This document shows positions 11,568 to 23,556 of a stretch of 64,000 bases of DNA, piece by piece. Under the pieces are notes generated by a model. That model saw nothing but the letters and a program-made list of their open reading frames with translations. It was not told the DNA's origin and did no database searches. The stretch lies in assembly GCA_016801885.1 (NCBI GenBank), contig JAFBJY010000411.1:115919-179918 (forward strand), in the 5' to 3' direction. Position numbers and translations under genes: made by a program. Every line of letters starts with the position of its first letter. The stretch's first letter is position 1. This DNA is from Toxotes chatareus. Its lineage: Eukaryota > Chordata > Actinopteri > Toxotidae.

Positions 11568-13004
11568 CATAGACTGTATAAGACATGGACATACACCTGT
11601 GACATCACCCATTGGTTTCGGGGAGTCAGTTTTGTGACCAAACCATGGGCATTTGAGCTGCGCCATCTTGGATTTTAGTGGGAGTGTACTTTCCATATTT
11701 GGCGAAGAGGCAGTTACTCTGCGGGTCAGCTGGGGTCAGCCAGCCGAGAACCCGGCCACTTAGCTCGGAGCAGCCGAGCTAGCCTAAGGCTAATCAGCTA
11801 GGCTAAATAGCTAAGCGGCAGCTGCACGCAGCTACATCCACCACACGACAGTCCCCGAGTCCGACCCGACTAGTTCAACCCCGTACGACCGCAACACAGA
11901 GCATACAACAGAGATCATAATGTTGCTGCTGTGTTTTAAACATGACTGTTTCAGATAGAGAGGTTTTAGGTGGAGCTGTAGAGTTTGGTGGAGTTGTGGG
12001 GGGAAATTTATTTCTAGTCTGTTATTTAACTGTGAAACAATCATTATTATTTCATATTGATAAATTAAAAAGTTAAAAACATCATTATTATTATTATTAT
12101 TGTTGTCATTATTATTAATGATAACGATAAAAAATAATGATAATAATATATTTAAATGTTTAATATTTACCGGGTTTCACCGCTGCCTCCACCCACTATC
12201 CACTTAAAGGTACAGCAGCACACAAACAACAGCAGCCGCTTACTGACAGAGCTGCTCTGTCCATGCAATATCAGACTTTTTAAACAGAAAAATGAGACGA
12301 AATAAAATTGTAGCCTAGTATTCCCGCAATAAATGGACTCTGAGAGCACGGAACACACCGCAACAGCGTTCCCTAACATTAGCTGCTCCAGTCCTCTATC
12401 TGTATCAGCAGCGACCATAAATCGGCAATTAAGTCATAAGCCAGCGGCAAAATATGCAGGTACATGCTAATTAGTGCAAACATCCAGGTAAAATAGTCAG
12501 AAATTTACTTACTGAAAAAACTGCAACACAGACTCCTTAGAAGGTCATAGAAGCCATACTGTCACAAAAACCTATCCGAACATTGGCAAACAAACACGGA
12601 CACTGCAGCCCCTGTCAACCGTTGGAGGTAGCCGGAGGCCTCTGGATGTAACTGCCTAGCCCAGCCGATGTTTTAGCAAAGAGCTAACTGCCAGTGCCTG
12701 TCTATGGGCTGTCACTCAACGTAACCACGCCCTAATTTATTAAGCCTAAATAACACTAAAACGGTTGTGGTACAAAAAAATTCACCCCCCTCACAGTGTT
12801 CACGGAGGTGGAAACTATCAATAGGGACCAAAAACAAAAAATGTACCAGGCTGTAAATATGTTTTTTTAGGCTGTAAAGTTGGCTATTTTAACATGGGGG
12901 TCAATGGAGAATTGCTCACTTCTGGAGCCAGTGGCAGCCGAGGAACTGCAGCTTTTTGAATGCGGAAGTGATCCTCACTGCTGAAACCTACAACTCCCCC
13001 CTTG
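11568..13004. mobile_element. hAT-like non-autonomous DNA element with 8-bp target duplication
   Basis: A 1,437-bp segment is flanked on both sides by ATATAAAC (11,560-11,567 and 13,005-13,012). The same intron without the insert is present near 16,411-16,430 and 32,437-32,455 (TTCTATATAAACACAGCC), which gives two empty-site references. An 8-bp duplication is typical of hAT elements. Terminal inverted repeats are weak (CATAGACTG versus CAAGGGGGG). No transposase was recognised inside, and open frames are short. A run of AT/TAA repeats lies near 12,075-12,155. Confidence 0.75.
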
Positions 13005-13848
13005 ATATAAACGCAGCCATTTACCAATTTTTAGGTTTAGTCTGAAAATTGAGTCATGATTTTAGTTCTGAGGATTTTGAAGCTCAAGTTGTCTCCATCA
13101 CTGTTGTGTTCAATTGCCATGGTTACAGCTGTTTACTTGATGATTCACACACTGGCCATGTGACTTTGCACTGCAGTTAAAAAACAGACTGACTCTACTC
13201 AGTAAATGCACTTCCCTTTAGAAACTCTGAACCGCTCACCTAGCATTAGCATTAGCATTAGCACAACTGCCTGTCCTCTCCACTGCAGCTGATCATTCAG
13301 AAGTTGACTGGCTAAAATCCTCTTCAGTCTCTGGGTTTATCTTGAGAGGAGAAGCTAAAACGTGGGATAACGTAGTGATATTTTGTTAGTGAACATCTAG
13401 AGGAAGATCTAGATGTTTGACTGTGCATATTGATCCTCAACTTACTCCTTTAGAGAGAACTGAAATTATTAGTATTAACTTATTATTAATTAGCCGTTTG
13501 ACCTTTGACCTCCAAACTTTCAGATCTGCTTGTTTGACAGAGAGACCTCAAAGCTTTCTTGAGATATTGTGCGAAGATTAATCCGGGACGGGTGGATGGA
13601 TGGAAAACCGAAAGGATAATGCCTCCAGCCTTGGCTACCGCCAACACATAGACTTAAAAAGCATTCAAGAGCTTGTGTTTCTCAGCCAGAGTTCATAAAT
13701 GTGAAGCTGGATAAAAACAAAACAGACAGAAAAACTAAAAGATTTTACAAACTATGAAAATCGTTAGGTATGAGCCTCTCTAAAGTCAGCATTGATGCAC
13801 TCAAGAAATATCTGCAGTCATTTCAAACAAACTGGAACTTGATCTCAC

Positions 13849-14022
13849 CTGAGAGTCTCCAGGGTACAGTGTGGACTCTTCAGTCCAGCAGACAGCAGCT
13901 TCACCCATGAATCCTGCAGGTCATTGTTACTAAGATCCAGGTCTCTGAGAATGGAGGACTGGGAGCTGAGAACTGAGGACAGAGCTTCACAGCTTCTCTC
14001 TGAGAGGTTACAGCTGCTCAGT
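13849..14022 (-). CDS. NLR copy A, leucine-rich repeat exon 2
   Basis: This 174-bp (58-codon) exon encodes an RNase-inhibitor-type LRR pair: LSSCNLSERSCEALSSVLSS, then LRDLDLSNNDLQ and LKSPHCTLETLR. The acceptor CCTCTTCAG precedes base 14,022 and the donor CAG|GTGAG follows 13,849. Entry and exit phases are identical, so exons of this type can be gained or lost without changing frame. It is a paralogue of the exon at 15,569-15,742, about 1,720 bp away. Copy B has no counterpart because the duplication breakpoint is at about 14,040. Confidence 0.85.
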
Positions 14023-15568
14023 CTGAAGAGGAAACAATGAAGAAAAAGTCAAATAACATTTGTGTTGAAAGGAAAATCAAAGGAGAAAAACTCTGTTTGC
14101 TCATTTCTCAACAAGTTGGAGACATGACAGTTGAATATGACACAATCAGTAATAAACAGACATGTACAGTCAAAGCTGTAAGTATTTGAACAGTTAGACA
14201 TGATTTTCAGGCTCTCAGCACGTTCACTTTAAAATATAATAATGGACAGTCAATGACTGCAAAGAATTTTACACTAAATATTAAATCTGATGAGTTTGTT
14301 TCCCTTCATGTGTATTTGTCCAGTTACTTTTGAACCACTAAAAGGGCTGAATCTCCCACACAGTTCTTTCTATACTGGTGTCAACCTGCTCAAATTAAAG
14401 CTGAGACTTGGCTCTTGAATGTAGGATCCATTATTTTAATTCAGATTCAATGTCCTGAAGCTCAGAGCCTGAGGTTACTGTTCAGTAACTGTCCAAATAC
14501 TTCAGGTCTTGACTGTAACTGTGTTAATGTTGGTACCTGATTTGATTTAGTTTGAATCCTCTTACAAAATAGTTTATTAGTTGTAAGTACAGGGCAGCTG
14601 TGTCTCAGCAGGTAGAGAAGTTTTTCCATTAATCACAGCTCTCCTCCTGTCAACATCAAGTGTCCTTAGGCTAAAAACCTAAACCTCAAACCAGCTGTGA
14701 TGGCCAGATCAGCACCTTGTATGGTAGCTGGCTGCCATAACTGTGTGTGAATGGGTGAATGAGAGGCAGCATGTAAAGAGCTGTGGGTAAATGATTTTTA
14801 AGTCTGAGGATTTTGAAGCTCAAGTTGTCTCCATGGTTACGACTGTTTACTTCTTGACTCACACAATCACCCATGTGACTTTGCTCTGCAGTTAAAAAAC
14901 AGAATGAGTCTCCTCCTTAAATCCATTTCTCATTAGAAACTCTGAACTGCTCACTTAGCATTAGCACAGCTGCCTGTCCTCTCCACTGCAGAGCAGCTGA
15001 TCATTCAGAAGCTGACTGACTAAAATCCTCTTCAGTCTCTGGGTTTATCTTGAGAGGAGAAGCTAAAACGTGGGATAACGTAGTGATATTTCATTAGTGA
15101 ACATCTAGAGGAAGATCTAGATTTTGACTGTCCACATTAATCCTCAACTTACTCCTTTAGTGAGAACTTAAATTATTAGTATTAACTTATTATTAATTAG
15201 CCCTTTGACCTCCAAACTTTAAGGTCCGCTTTAAGTCACAGTGAACATTTGTGCAAAGTTTGACAGAGAGACCTAAAAGCGTTCTTGAAATATTGTGGGA
15301 AGAATAATCCGAAACGGATGGATGGACGGAAAACCGAAAGGATAATGCCTCTAGCCTTGGCTACTGCCAACGCATAGGCGTAAAAAGCATTCAAGAGCTT
15401 GTGTATCTCAGCCAGCGTTCATAAATGTAAAGCTGGATAAAAAAAAAAGAAAAACTAAAAGATTTTACAAACTATGAAAATCGTTAGGTATGAGCCTCTC
15501 TAAAGTCAGCATTGATGGACTCAAGAAATATCTGCAGTCATTTCAAACAAACTGGAACTTGATCTCAC

Positions 15569-15742
15569 CTGAGAGTCTCCAGGGTACAGTGTGGACTCTT
15601 CAGTCCAGAAGACAACAGCTTCACCCCTGAATGCTGCAGGTCATTGCTACGAAGGTCCAGGTCTCTCAGACTAGAGGACTGGGAGCTGAGAACTGATGAC
15701 AGAGCTTCACAGCTTCTCTCAAAGAGGTTACAGCTGCTCAGT
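15569..15742 (-). CDS. NLR copy A, leucine-rich repeat exon 1
   Basis: This 174-bp exon follows the NACHT exon. The split Leu codon (CT|A) joins KASNKAL to LSSCNLFERSC. It carries the LRR consensus LRDLDLRSNDLQ and LKSPHCTLETLR. LRRs in NLRs shape ligand sensing and auto-inhibition. Splice sites are CTCTTCAG before 15,742 and CAG|GTGAG after 15,569. It is nearly identical to copy B's exon at 31,576-31,750, which has one extra T. Confidence 0.87.
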
Positions 15743-16685
15743 CTGAAGAGGAAACAATGAAGAAAAAGCCAAATAACATTTGTGTTGAAAGGAAAATAAA
15801 AGGAGCAAAACTCTCAACAAGTTGGAGACATGACGGTTAAAAATGACACAATCAGTAATAAACAGACGTACAGTCAAGGTACAAAGTATTTGGACAGTTA
15901 CACATATTTTGTTCTTCAGGCTCTCAGCACGTTCACTTTAAAATACAATAATGGATACTACAGTCAATGACTGCAAAGGATTTTACACTAAATGTTAAAT
16001 CTGATGAGTTTGTTTCCTTCATGTGTATTTGTCCAGTTACTTTTGAACCACTAAAAGGGCTGAATCTCCCACACAGTTCTTTCTACACTGATGTCAACCT
16101 GATCAAATTAAAGCTGAGGCTTGGCTCTTTAATGTAGGATCCATTATTTTAATTCAGATTCAATGTCCTGAAGCTCAGAGCCTGAGGTTACTGTTCAGTA
16201 ACTGTCCAAATACTTCAGGTCTTGACTGTAACTGTGTTAATGTTGGTACCTGATTTGATTTAGTTTGAATCCTCTTATAAAATAGTTTATTAGTTGTAAG
16301 TACAGGGCAGCTGTGTCTCAGCAGGTAGAGAGGTTTGTCCATTAATCACAGCTCTCCTCCTGTCAACATCAAATGTCCTTAGGCTAAAAACCTCAACCTC
16401 AACCTGGGTAAACGTTCTATATAAACACAGCCATTTAGTAGTTTCTAGGTTTAGTCTGTGAAAATTGAGTCATGATTTTTAAGTCTGAGGATTTTTAAGC
16501 TCAAGTTGTCTCCATCACTGTTGTGTTCAGTTGCCATGGTTACAGCAGATTCAATGTGATGAAGCTCAGAGTTCAGAGATGATGATAAGGAATTAAAGAA
16601 GAGAGGAATTTATTTTCCCTCCTGCTGAATAAAATAGCAATGTCTTCATATAATGATGAATAAATCCAACTATCTATACACTTAC

Positions 16686-18490
16686 AGAGCTTTGTTAGAG
16701 GCTTTGACAACTGGCAGCAGCTTCAGAAGAGCCTCCTCTGAAGCAGAGTATTTCTTCAGGTCAAACACGTCCAGATCTTTTTCTGATGACAGTAAGATGA
16801 AGACCAGAGCTGACCATTGAGCAGGAGACAGTTCATCTGTGGAGAGACGCCCTGAACTCAGGGACTGTTGGATCTGCTCCACTAGAGAACGATCATTCAG
16901 TTCATTCAGACAGTGGAACAGGTTGATGCTTTGCTCTGCAGAGGGAGTCTCTTCAATCTTCTTCTTGATGTACTGAACTGTTTCCTGATTAGTCTGTGAG
17001 CCACTTCCTGTCTGTGTCACCAGACCTCGTAGGAGAGTCTGATTAGTCTGCAGTGAAAGACCCAGGAGGAAGCGGAGGAATAAGTCCAGGTGTCCATTTG
17101 GACTCTGTAAGGCCTCGTCCCACAGCCCTCTGATAGAACTGTGTTGGATCAGCTTTGTCTCTGAACAGTTTAGAACACAGGAAGGTTGATTGTTCTTCTG
17201 ACAGCAGATCGACTCCAGAGTTGATGAAGGTCAAATGGACATGAAGAGCAGCCAGAAACTCCTGAAGACTCAGATGGACGAAGCAGAACACCTTGTCCTG
17301 GTACAGTCCTCTCTCCTCTTTAAAGACCTGTGTGAACACTCCTGAGTACACTGAGGCTGCTCTGATATCGATGCCACACTCTGTCAGGTCTGATTCATAG
17401 AAGATCAGGTTTCCTTTCTGCAGCTGCTCAAAAGCCAGTTTTCCCAGAGACTCAATCATCTTCCAGGTCTCTGGACTCCAGTGTGAATCTGTCTCAGCTC
17501 CTCCATCATACTTAACATACTTCAGTTTGGACTGAACCACCAGGAAGTGGATGTACATCTCCGTCAGGGTCTTGGGCAGCCCTCCTCCCTCTCTGGTTTC
17601 CAACATATCCTCCAGAACTGTAGCAGTGATCCAGCAGAAGACCGGGATGTGGCACATGATGTGGAGGCTTCGTGAAGTCTTGATGTGGGAGATGATCCTT
17701 CTGGCCTGCTCTTCCTCTCTGAACCTCTTCCTGAAGTACTCCTCCTTCTGTGGGTCAGTGAACCCTCTGACCTCTGTCACCATGTCAACACACTCAGGAG
17801 GGATCTGATTGGCTGCTGCAGGTCGTGTGGTTATCCAGAGGCGAGCAGAGGGAAGCAGTTTCCCCCTGATGAGGTTTGTCAGCAGCACATCCACTGAGGT
17901 GGACTCTGTAACATCAGTCAGGATCTCAGTGTTGTGGAAGTCCAGAGGAAGTCGACACTCATCCAGACCGTCAAAGATGAACAGAACCTGGACCTCTTCA
18001 AACCTGCAGAGTCCTGCTTCTTTGGTTTCAGGAAAGAAGTGATGAACAAGTTCCACCAAGCTGAACTTTTTCTCTTTTAGCACATTCAGCTCTCTGAACG
18101 TGAATGGAAATGTGAAGTGTATGTCCTGGTTGGCTTTGTCTTCAGCCCAGTCCAGAGTCAACTTCTGTGTTAAGACTGTTTTCCCAATGCTAGCCACTCC
18201 CTTTGTCATCACTGTTCTGATTGGTCCATCTCTTCCAGGTGAGGCTTTAAAGATGTCTTCTTGTCTGATGCTTGTTTCTGGTCTGGCTGGTTTCCTGGAT
18301 GCTGTTTCAATCTGTCTGACCTCATGTTCATCATTGACCTCTCCAGTCCCTCCCTCTGTGATGTAGAGCTCTGTGTAGATCTGATTCAGAAGGGTTGGGT
18401 TTCCTGCTTTAGAGATCCCCTCAAACACACACTGGAACTTCTTCTTCAGAGTAGATTTAAATTTACGTTGACAAACTGGAGCAACATGTC
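16686..18490 (-). CDS. NLR copy A, FISNA-NACHT exon (one frameshift)
   Basis: This is the large central exon of a teleost NLR-C receptor, the cytosolic nucleotide-binding switch that drives oligomerisation. The acceptor TCATTCAG precedes 18,490 and the donor CTCT|GTAAGTG follows 16,686. The FISNA-type start reads HVAPVCQRKFKSTLKKKFQC. Walker A is GVASIGKTVLTQK, with Ser where the paralogue has Gly. Walker B is VLFIFDGLDECR, followed by sensor-type LWITTRPAAA. Winged-helix and HD2-like helices end in SALVFILLSSEKDLDVFDLKKY. An extra C near 17,118-17,121 (CGTCCCAC versus CGTCCAC in copy B) breaks the frame about 460 codons in. The downstream part remains open at 16,682-17,020 and beyond in the shifted frame. 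Everything else is intact, so either recent inactivation or an assembly indel is possible. Confidence 0.9.
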
Positions 18491-18647
18491 CTGAATGAAC
18501 AAAGAAGAAACAACATCAATGACTGATTCATAAAGAAAACATGACATGTTCATCCCCCTAAAGAACACACATGAACATATGTCCCTCCATGTCTTGAGAC
18601 GTTGGACATTTGTCCATCATGTTGAATCTTTAGAGAAATCCTCTTAC

Positions 18648-18876
18648 TGCTGTGCAGACAGTCAGCCAGCTCCTCCTGCTTCATTCTCCTCAGGAAGTTC
18701 ACTGTGATCTTCACAAAAGCCTCTCTGCTGCTCCACCTCTGCTCTTCATCCTCACCATCCAACACATCCTCATCCTCTCTCTTACTCTTTGAGCATTCTG
18801 GGTAATCTGGACTCACAACCTTCTGGATCTTCTTCAGCTCCTTCTTCACAAAAGTGACAATGTTCTCCTCCAGCAG
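18648..18876 (-). CDS. NLR copy A, helical N-terminal exon
   Basis: This 229-bp exon begins LLEENIVTFVKKELKKIQK, continues through an acidic stretch (EDEDVLDGEDEEQRW), and ends FLRRMKQEELADCLHS. That block precedes FISNA in fish NLRC3-like proteins. The acceptor GTTCCAG precedes 18,876 and the donor AGCA|GTAAGAG follows 18,648. Phase 1 at the exit matches the two leading bases of the NACHT exon (A|GA, Arg). Copy B differs in the acidic part (SESQREDEEV versus SKSKREDEDV). Confidence 0.85.
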
Positions 18877-19038
18877 CTGGAACAGAAAACTATATGAATG
18901 ACACAATCAAAGTAAAACCATGGAGCCAAACATCAGATCCATGTTGGACACACTGACAATCCACTGCTCTAAAAAGTGCAGCATGGAGATTATTGTCAAC
19001 ACAACAGATGTCAAAGTAGTTGTTGTCCATGTACAGAC

Positions 19039-19117
19039 CATAAATATGGAGTCCAGGTGTGTTTGATGCTGCTGGGCAGACTGGGCACTGGGAACCTCTG
19101 AGCTCTCCTGGTCCACT
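19039..19117 (-). CDS. NLR copy A, short N-terminal exon
   Basis: This 79-bp exon encodes VDQESSEVPSAQSAQQHQ and HLDSIFM, a conserved linker in fish NLR-C proteins. The acceptor CTCCACAG precedes 19,117 and a GT donor follows 19,039 (TTTATG|GTCTGT). The exit phase is 0, matching the CTGCTGGAG start of the next exon. Copy B's exon is identical at 35,058-35,136. Confidence 0.8.
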
Positions 19118-19656
19118 CTGTGGAGGAATCATGAAGAATTAGCTCACATTGTTTGCAGCATCTGTGAGTGTTTTATGCTTTGTACACAAACAACAGCTGC
19201 TTTTATGTTCTGTGGTGACTGTCCTGATTAAAGCAAACACTACTGTGCTGTGACATTCTCAATGAGAGGAAACAAGCAATCAGTTCTGTACCTCATGACC
19301 TAGAGTCATCACAACAAGTCCACCTTTTAAATGATGAGTTTTAAGGACTCACACTGGGTTTGACAGAAGTCTCACCTCTGCTACAGGACACTAACACAAA
19401 CACTGGAACTGGATAGGTGCTGAGTTACAGGGAGTTTTAGTTCTGATCTGAATGACACATATAAGAACATAAGAAGTGCTTTTCTTGAAAAGAGAAACAT
19501 CAACTTTGCCACTAAAGCCTGTGTTTCAGCCTGATCATGTTCATATACTGTGTCATTCATGAAGCCTGGAGACAAAACACAATCACTTCATCTTTCATAG
19601 AAGACCAGTTATACAGGACAGCTGTCTGATACATTTTAAACTCAGCTGCAGCTCAC

Positions 19657-19772
19657 TTCTTTGCAGCAGAGGGAGGCTGTCCTTTGAAATTAATGGGCTC
19701 AACCATTGACTTGTCACTCTTCATGGACACACAGCTGGGCTCAGGTCCATGTTGGTGTGCTGCTGCTCTGGC
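19657..19772 (-). CDS. NLR copy A, 'SCVSMKSD' exon with a 25-bp deletion
   Basis: This exon carries PEPSCVSMKSDKSMVEP and FKGQPPSAAKK, a module repeated in the N-termini of fish NLRC3-like proteins. The acceptor is GTTGAAG before 19,772 and the donor is AAGAA|GTGAGC after 19,657. It is 116 bp, whereas copy B's exon is 141 bp. Copy B is in phase with its neighbours (1+46 codons+2), but the 25-bp loss here puts copy A out of frame from this exon onward. Substitutions between the copies are also concentrated here. Confidence 0.78.
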
Positions 19773-19884
19773 CTTCAACACAACACACACAGAGCTTTGA
19801 GTGTGAATAATGATGGTGCAGTGATGTGAGTGCTGAGCTCTGACATGGAGAAGAGTCATGGACAGTTAGAGATCCTCATCTCAC

Positions 19885-20022
19885 CTCTGAGCTTTGGTCT
19901 GGATCTCATGGTCCCCACACAGACTGCTTTTAGGGGGAGGGGCTCCCTCCTCTCTGTCCTCACACTGATTCATGATGCTGAATTCACATCCACATCAGCT
20001 CACACACACTTTCTACCTTCAT
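19885..20022 (-). CDS. NLR copy A, start-codon exon
   Basis: The acceptor TTCTCTCCAG precedes 20,022. The main ATG is at 19,973-19,971 (MNQCEDREEGAPPPKSSLCG), the usual N-terminus of teleost NLRC3-like receptors, and reading is open to the donor CAGAG|GTGAGA after 19,885. A 12-codon upstream ORF starts at the first base of the exon (20,022) and stops before the main ATG. This may damp translation. Phase 2 at the exit fits copy B's next exon. Confidence 0.82.
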
Positions 20023-20757
20023 CTGGAGAGAAAACACAAATCATTCATCTGCACATCAACTGAAATCCTCCTCTCCATCATTTGTCCTGTAGAAATATCA
20101 GCTGCTCCTCCACTGATTGGCTCTTCTTTCCTCTTTCATATCTTTCACACACGATTCAGAGACGGCCATTTCCATTCACTGACACACAGATGGACTGAGA
20201 TCCACTGGTTTTATCTGACGAGTTCAGTTAAGATTTTTCCTTTATTAATCCCTCAATCTGGGGAAATTACTCTCTGCATTTTACCCACACCAAGTGTACG
20301 AAACACACACAAGCATGCACATGCACTAGAGACGCTGGGGCAGATGAAAACAAGCTGCAGGTGATTATTCCACACAAAACAGTGAGACTCAGTTCATTTT
20401 TCCTCAGTATTATTCAAGGGGCCCTTTTAGTTGGGGCCCTGACACTTCCCCTGCCTTTTCTAATAGTAAAGTCTGAACTATATGAAGCAGCAACAACAAA
20501 CCAAAACCAAACCAAACAACAGAGACACAGATAGACATCAATAAAAACAGCAAATATGTCCTGACAGACAATTATAATATATAATCACCTATCAGAGCTG
20601 CTTTTTAAAAATAAAAAGCAGCAGACATATTGTAAAGTGGAAGTTTGGCTGCACTGTTAAAACAACAACCAGGGTGACAATGTGGAAATGAAAATGAAAC
20701 GTCAAATGACAACATCAGCAGTAAAATTACAGAAGTATTATCAGCAGCCAGATGATT

Positions 20758-21400
20758 CAATTCAATTCAATTTTATTTATATAGCTACTTCCACAATCAA
20801 AATTGTCTCAAAGCACTTTACAGAGGACCAGAGCCTGACCCCAGAGCAAGCACTTAAGGAGACAGTGGCAAGAAAAGACTCCCTTTTAACAGGAAGAAAC
20901 CTTGAGCAATGTTAGAGAGCCAGCATTCAAATTACAGAACAGTTAGTGGATACTGTGTGCTCAGCAGATTACAGTTATGATAGGAAACAGAGCACAGAAG
21001 CAAAAAGCTTCATGATTGGTAATTATTTACATTACAGTCTGCAGAGAATATTAATCCAAAATGTATCTGTAACAGAGTGGAACATTAAACATAGTAATGT
21101 GTTAGAAATGGGTCATTGTAGACAATAAACAGCAGCAGGTGGGTGGAGCCAGGACCACAGACAGAGAATATGCAGCTCCGGAGCCAGAGACACCTGCAGA
21201 AAGGTACAGAGACAGAGAGACCAGAGAGAAACAAGCACAGGACTACGGGACAGAGAGGACACAGAGTTAATGACATGTAATAAAGGTTAATAAATGTGAG
21301 AGTGGGTCTGAGGAAAGAAAGAGAAGAGGAGAGGTGTGCAGAGGATCATGGGGAAGTCCCCCAGCAGCCTAGGCCTATAGCAGCATAAGGGATGGTTCAG
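20758..21400 (+). repeat. Dispersed teleost repeat (A1)
   Basis: It starts TTCAATTCAATTTTATTTAT and runs through CTCAAAGCACTTTACAGAGG and AACAGGAAGAAACCTTGAGC to CAGCCTAGGCCTATAGCAGC. This widespread fish repeat occurs again at 25,134, 36,800 and 41,160, with tail fragments at 22,418 and 38,466. The insertion is flanked by about 95-bp direct repeats of host sequence (ACAGATAGACATCAATAAAA at ~20,528 and ~21,429), so it arrived with a local duplication. Family not named. Confidence 0.75.
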
Positions 21401-22095
21401 TTGCCACCAAAACCAAACAGCAGAGAGACAGATAGACATCAATAAAAACAGCAAATATGTCCTGACAGACAGTTTTTCTGTTTGTACTGTGACCAGCCAC
21501 AGAGATATAATCACCTATCAGAGCTGCTGAGATGCTTTATTGTGAGAGTATTTATGGATTTGGGTCTTTATCATCTAATTCATCAGGTAGAGTTTGTCCT
21601 GATAGGACCAGGAGGCCTCTGACTCTGTGGATGGAGTGTTAACTGTCTCTCTGAAAATCACATAGAGCCTGAAAAACCCTGTCAGTCCCTCTGAGCTCAG
21701 TCCCGTAGAGTTCATCTAATGACAGAGAAAGTCAGAGCTGTTCTCCAGCCGCTGTCCGGCCGAGCTCAGACCGCATTTAGCGGCTCAGACTGCGGGAGAG
21801 CAGCGGCTCAGGTCCGCCTCCTCCACAGGCTGATTCAGGCAGGAAAAGCTGCCTTCAGTCAGCAGTAAGTGGAGCCACAGACTAACAAAGGCTCCGTGTT
21901 CAGCTACTGACCATCAGCTCACTCTGCTTCTACTCTGACTCCACCGCTTCTAACGGTCCTCCTCCTGCCTCATCCCGACTTTACAGTGACAACTCAGTCA
22001 ACACAACTAAACACCACAACGCAGTATAAAAAACTCGAAAATAACTACTAACTACAGGAAGCGTTTACGAGTAAAACATTAAAAGTGACATTTAC

Positions 22096-22170
22096 CTTCA
22101 GACAGAGAAAATCATCTGCGCCTCAAACTTCGGTCAAAGTGAAAGTAAACTTTCAGCAACCGTAGGACAC
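22096..22170 (-). promoter_or_regulatory. NLR copy A first (non-coding) exon and ISRE-like promoter
   Basis: On the minus strand, a candidate 5' UTR exon ends in CTGTCTGAAG|GTAAATG at 22,096. Just upstream, 22,134-22,153 reads TCAAAGTGAAAGTAAAC on plus. This resembles an interferon-stimulated response element or IRF site (GAAANNGAAA with one mismatch), which would suit an immune receptor induced by interferon. No TATA box is evident. The transcription start is not directly visible, so the exon's 5' limit is an estimate. Confidence 0.5.
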
Positions 22171-23446
22171 AGTGATGAGAATTCCAGCAGGGGCGTAGCT
22201 AGCAAGCTTTTCAATAGTGTGGGGGTGTATCCAGCTGTGGCAGTAGCAAATCTACCTCAATATCGAATTGAAACGCTACTGTCGAATTTAAGCTTTCAAC
22301 TTCACTAACAGGTTTTTGAAAAAGGTGTCCATCTTCTTCTGTCTTTTTCTTTTCTGCATCTTATGATTCTGCATGAAAAAAAGACAGAGGTAAGCTTGAT
22401 CGTGACATCGGGACCAGCATGTTAGAGAGCCAGCATTCAGATTACAGAACAGTTAGTGGATACTGTGTGCTCAGCAGATTACAGTTATGATAGGAAACAG
22501 AGCACAGAAGTAAAAGGCTGCCATGATTGGTAATTATTTACAGCTTCCCTCAACTCCACTCAAAGCCGATGTCATATTTCCATCAACAGGAGAGGGAGGG
22601 GGAGAGAAGGCAGCCGCGGCACAGACACAGAGCAACTGTAGTACAGCGTTTTTGCAAAACTGCAGAAAAAGTGTGGGTGTTTAAACTCCCACATTCCCCA
22701 CAGGTGCGACGCCCGTGGATTTCCAGGTCTTTTCAGAGAGCCGGTTCTTATGGCTCAGCTCACTAAAAAAGAGGCGACTCTTTCAGCTCCCAAGTAAAAT
22801 TATGTGCAAAATGAATTACTAATGTACAAAACATGCATTAAATCATTTATTATTTATATGTACATGATATCTGTATATTCTCCATAGTCATATTTTCTCT
22901 CAGTCAGATCTATTTTATAGATCTATTTTATAGATCTGACTATATCCCACAATTCTCCATACTGTACATTTACTATCCCTAGTGCTCCTCTAATTTATAT
23001 TTATTTTTATATGGAGATTGTTACACATACACTGTTTTAAATTATCTTACAGGGCATCTTACAGAGCTGAAACTAAATCTGATTCCACTGTACAACTCCT
23101 GTTCTGCAATGACAATTATTTTTGATTCTCATTCTGGTTATATGGCTTATTATACTCAACATGGAACTGAGTGCTACAAAAAATACATTTTAAAGTACAA
23201 AAACAAATACCATCTCAATTTAACAAAAAGATCCAACCTTTGATTGGATGTATAATATTTGTAAATTTTTATCTATTAGAGAATCACTCAAGAAAATCTA
23301 AATGAAAATGTGTAAAACAAAAATAAAAAAATCAGCATCCAGGGAACAGTTTTAGCTCGTCTTAAGAAAAACCAAATGCCTAAGATTTGAGGGGTTGATC
23401 CTGTGTGTGCTGTGTCTGTAACTCCCCCCTCCCCCTCCTGCACAAG
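22171..23446. other. Upstream of NLR copy A: repeat-derived, no gene
   Basis: A fragment of the dispersed repeat lies at 22,418-22,530. At 22,640-22,800 a block reads GGTTCTTATGGCTCAGCTC and GACTCTTTCAGCTCCCAAGT. This resembles a stretch at 61,490-61,600 (TTATGGCTCGGCTCGCTAAA) and is probably a hAT-type element remnant. At 22,911-22,953 AGATCTATTTTATAGATCT is repeated as overlapping palindromes. The remaining AT-rich sequence shows no coding signal. Confidence 0.5.
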
Positions 23447-23556
23447 ACTTAATCTCTCAGGGTCGTGGGTTTGAATCCCACTCCACCACTCGTAGGAGGT
23501 GCCATTGTGATAGTCGCCCCTTCAAGCTGGGCCTGGACCCAGGCAGATGATGACAT
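23447..23556 (+). repeat. tRNA-Lys-derived SINE fragment
   Basis: CTTAATCTCTCAGGGTCGTG and GGGTTTGAATCCCA match the anticodon-arm and T-arm side of a vertebrate tRNA-Lys. They are followed by a conserved tail (CTGGGCCTGGACCCAGGCAG, then ATGATGACAT). The same tail lies next to a fuller tRNA-Lys-like body on minus at 61,990-62,190, so this is a SINE family. The 5' half is missing here. Confidence 0.65.

Noticed and set aside
17551..18494. Several plus-strand ORFs across the NACHT exon
   Set aside because: Antisense shadows of the NACHT coding strand; the same shadows appear over copy B.
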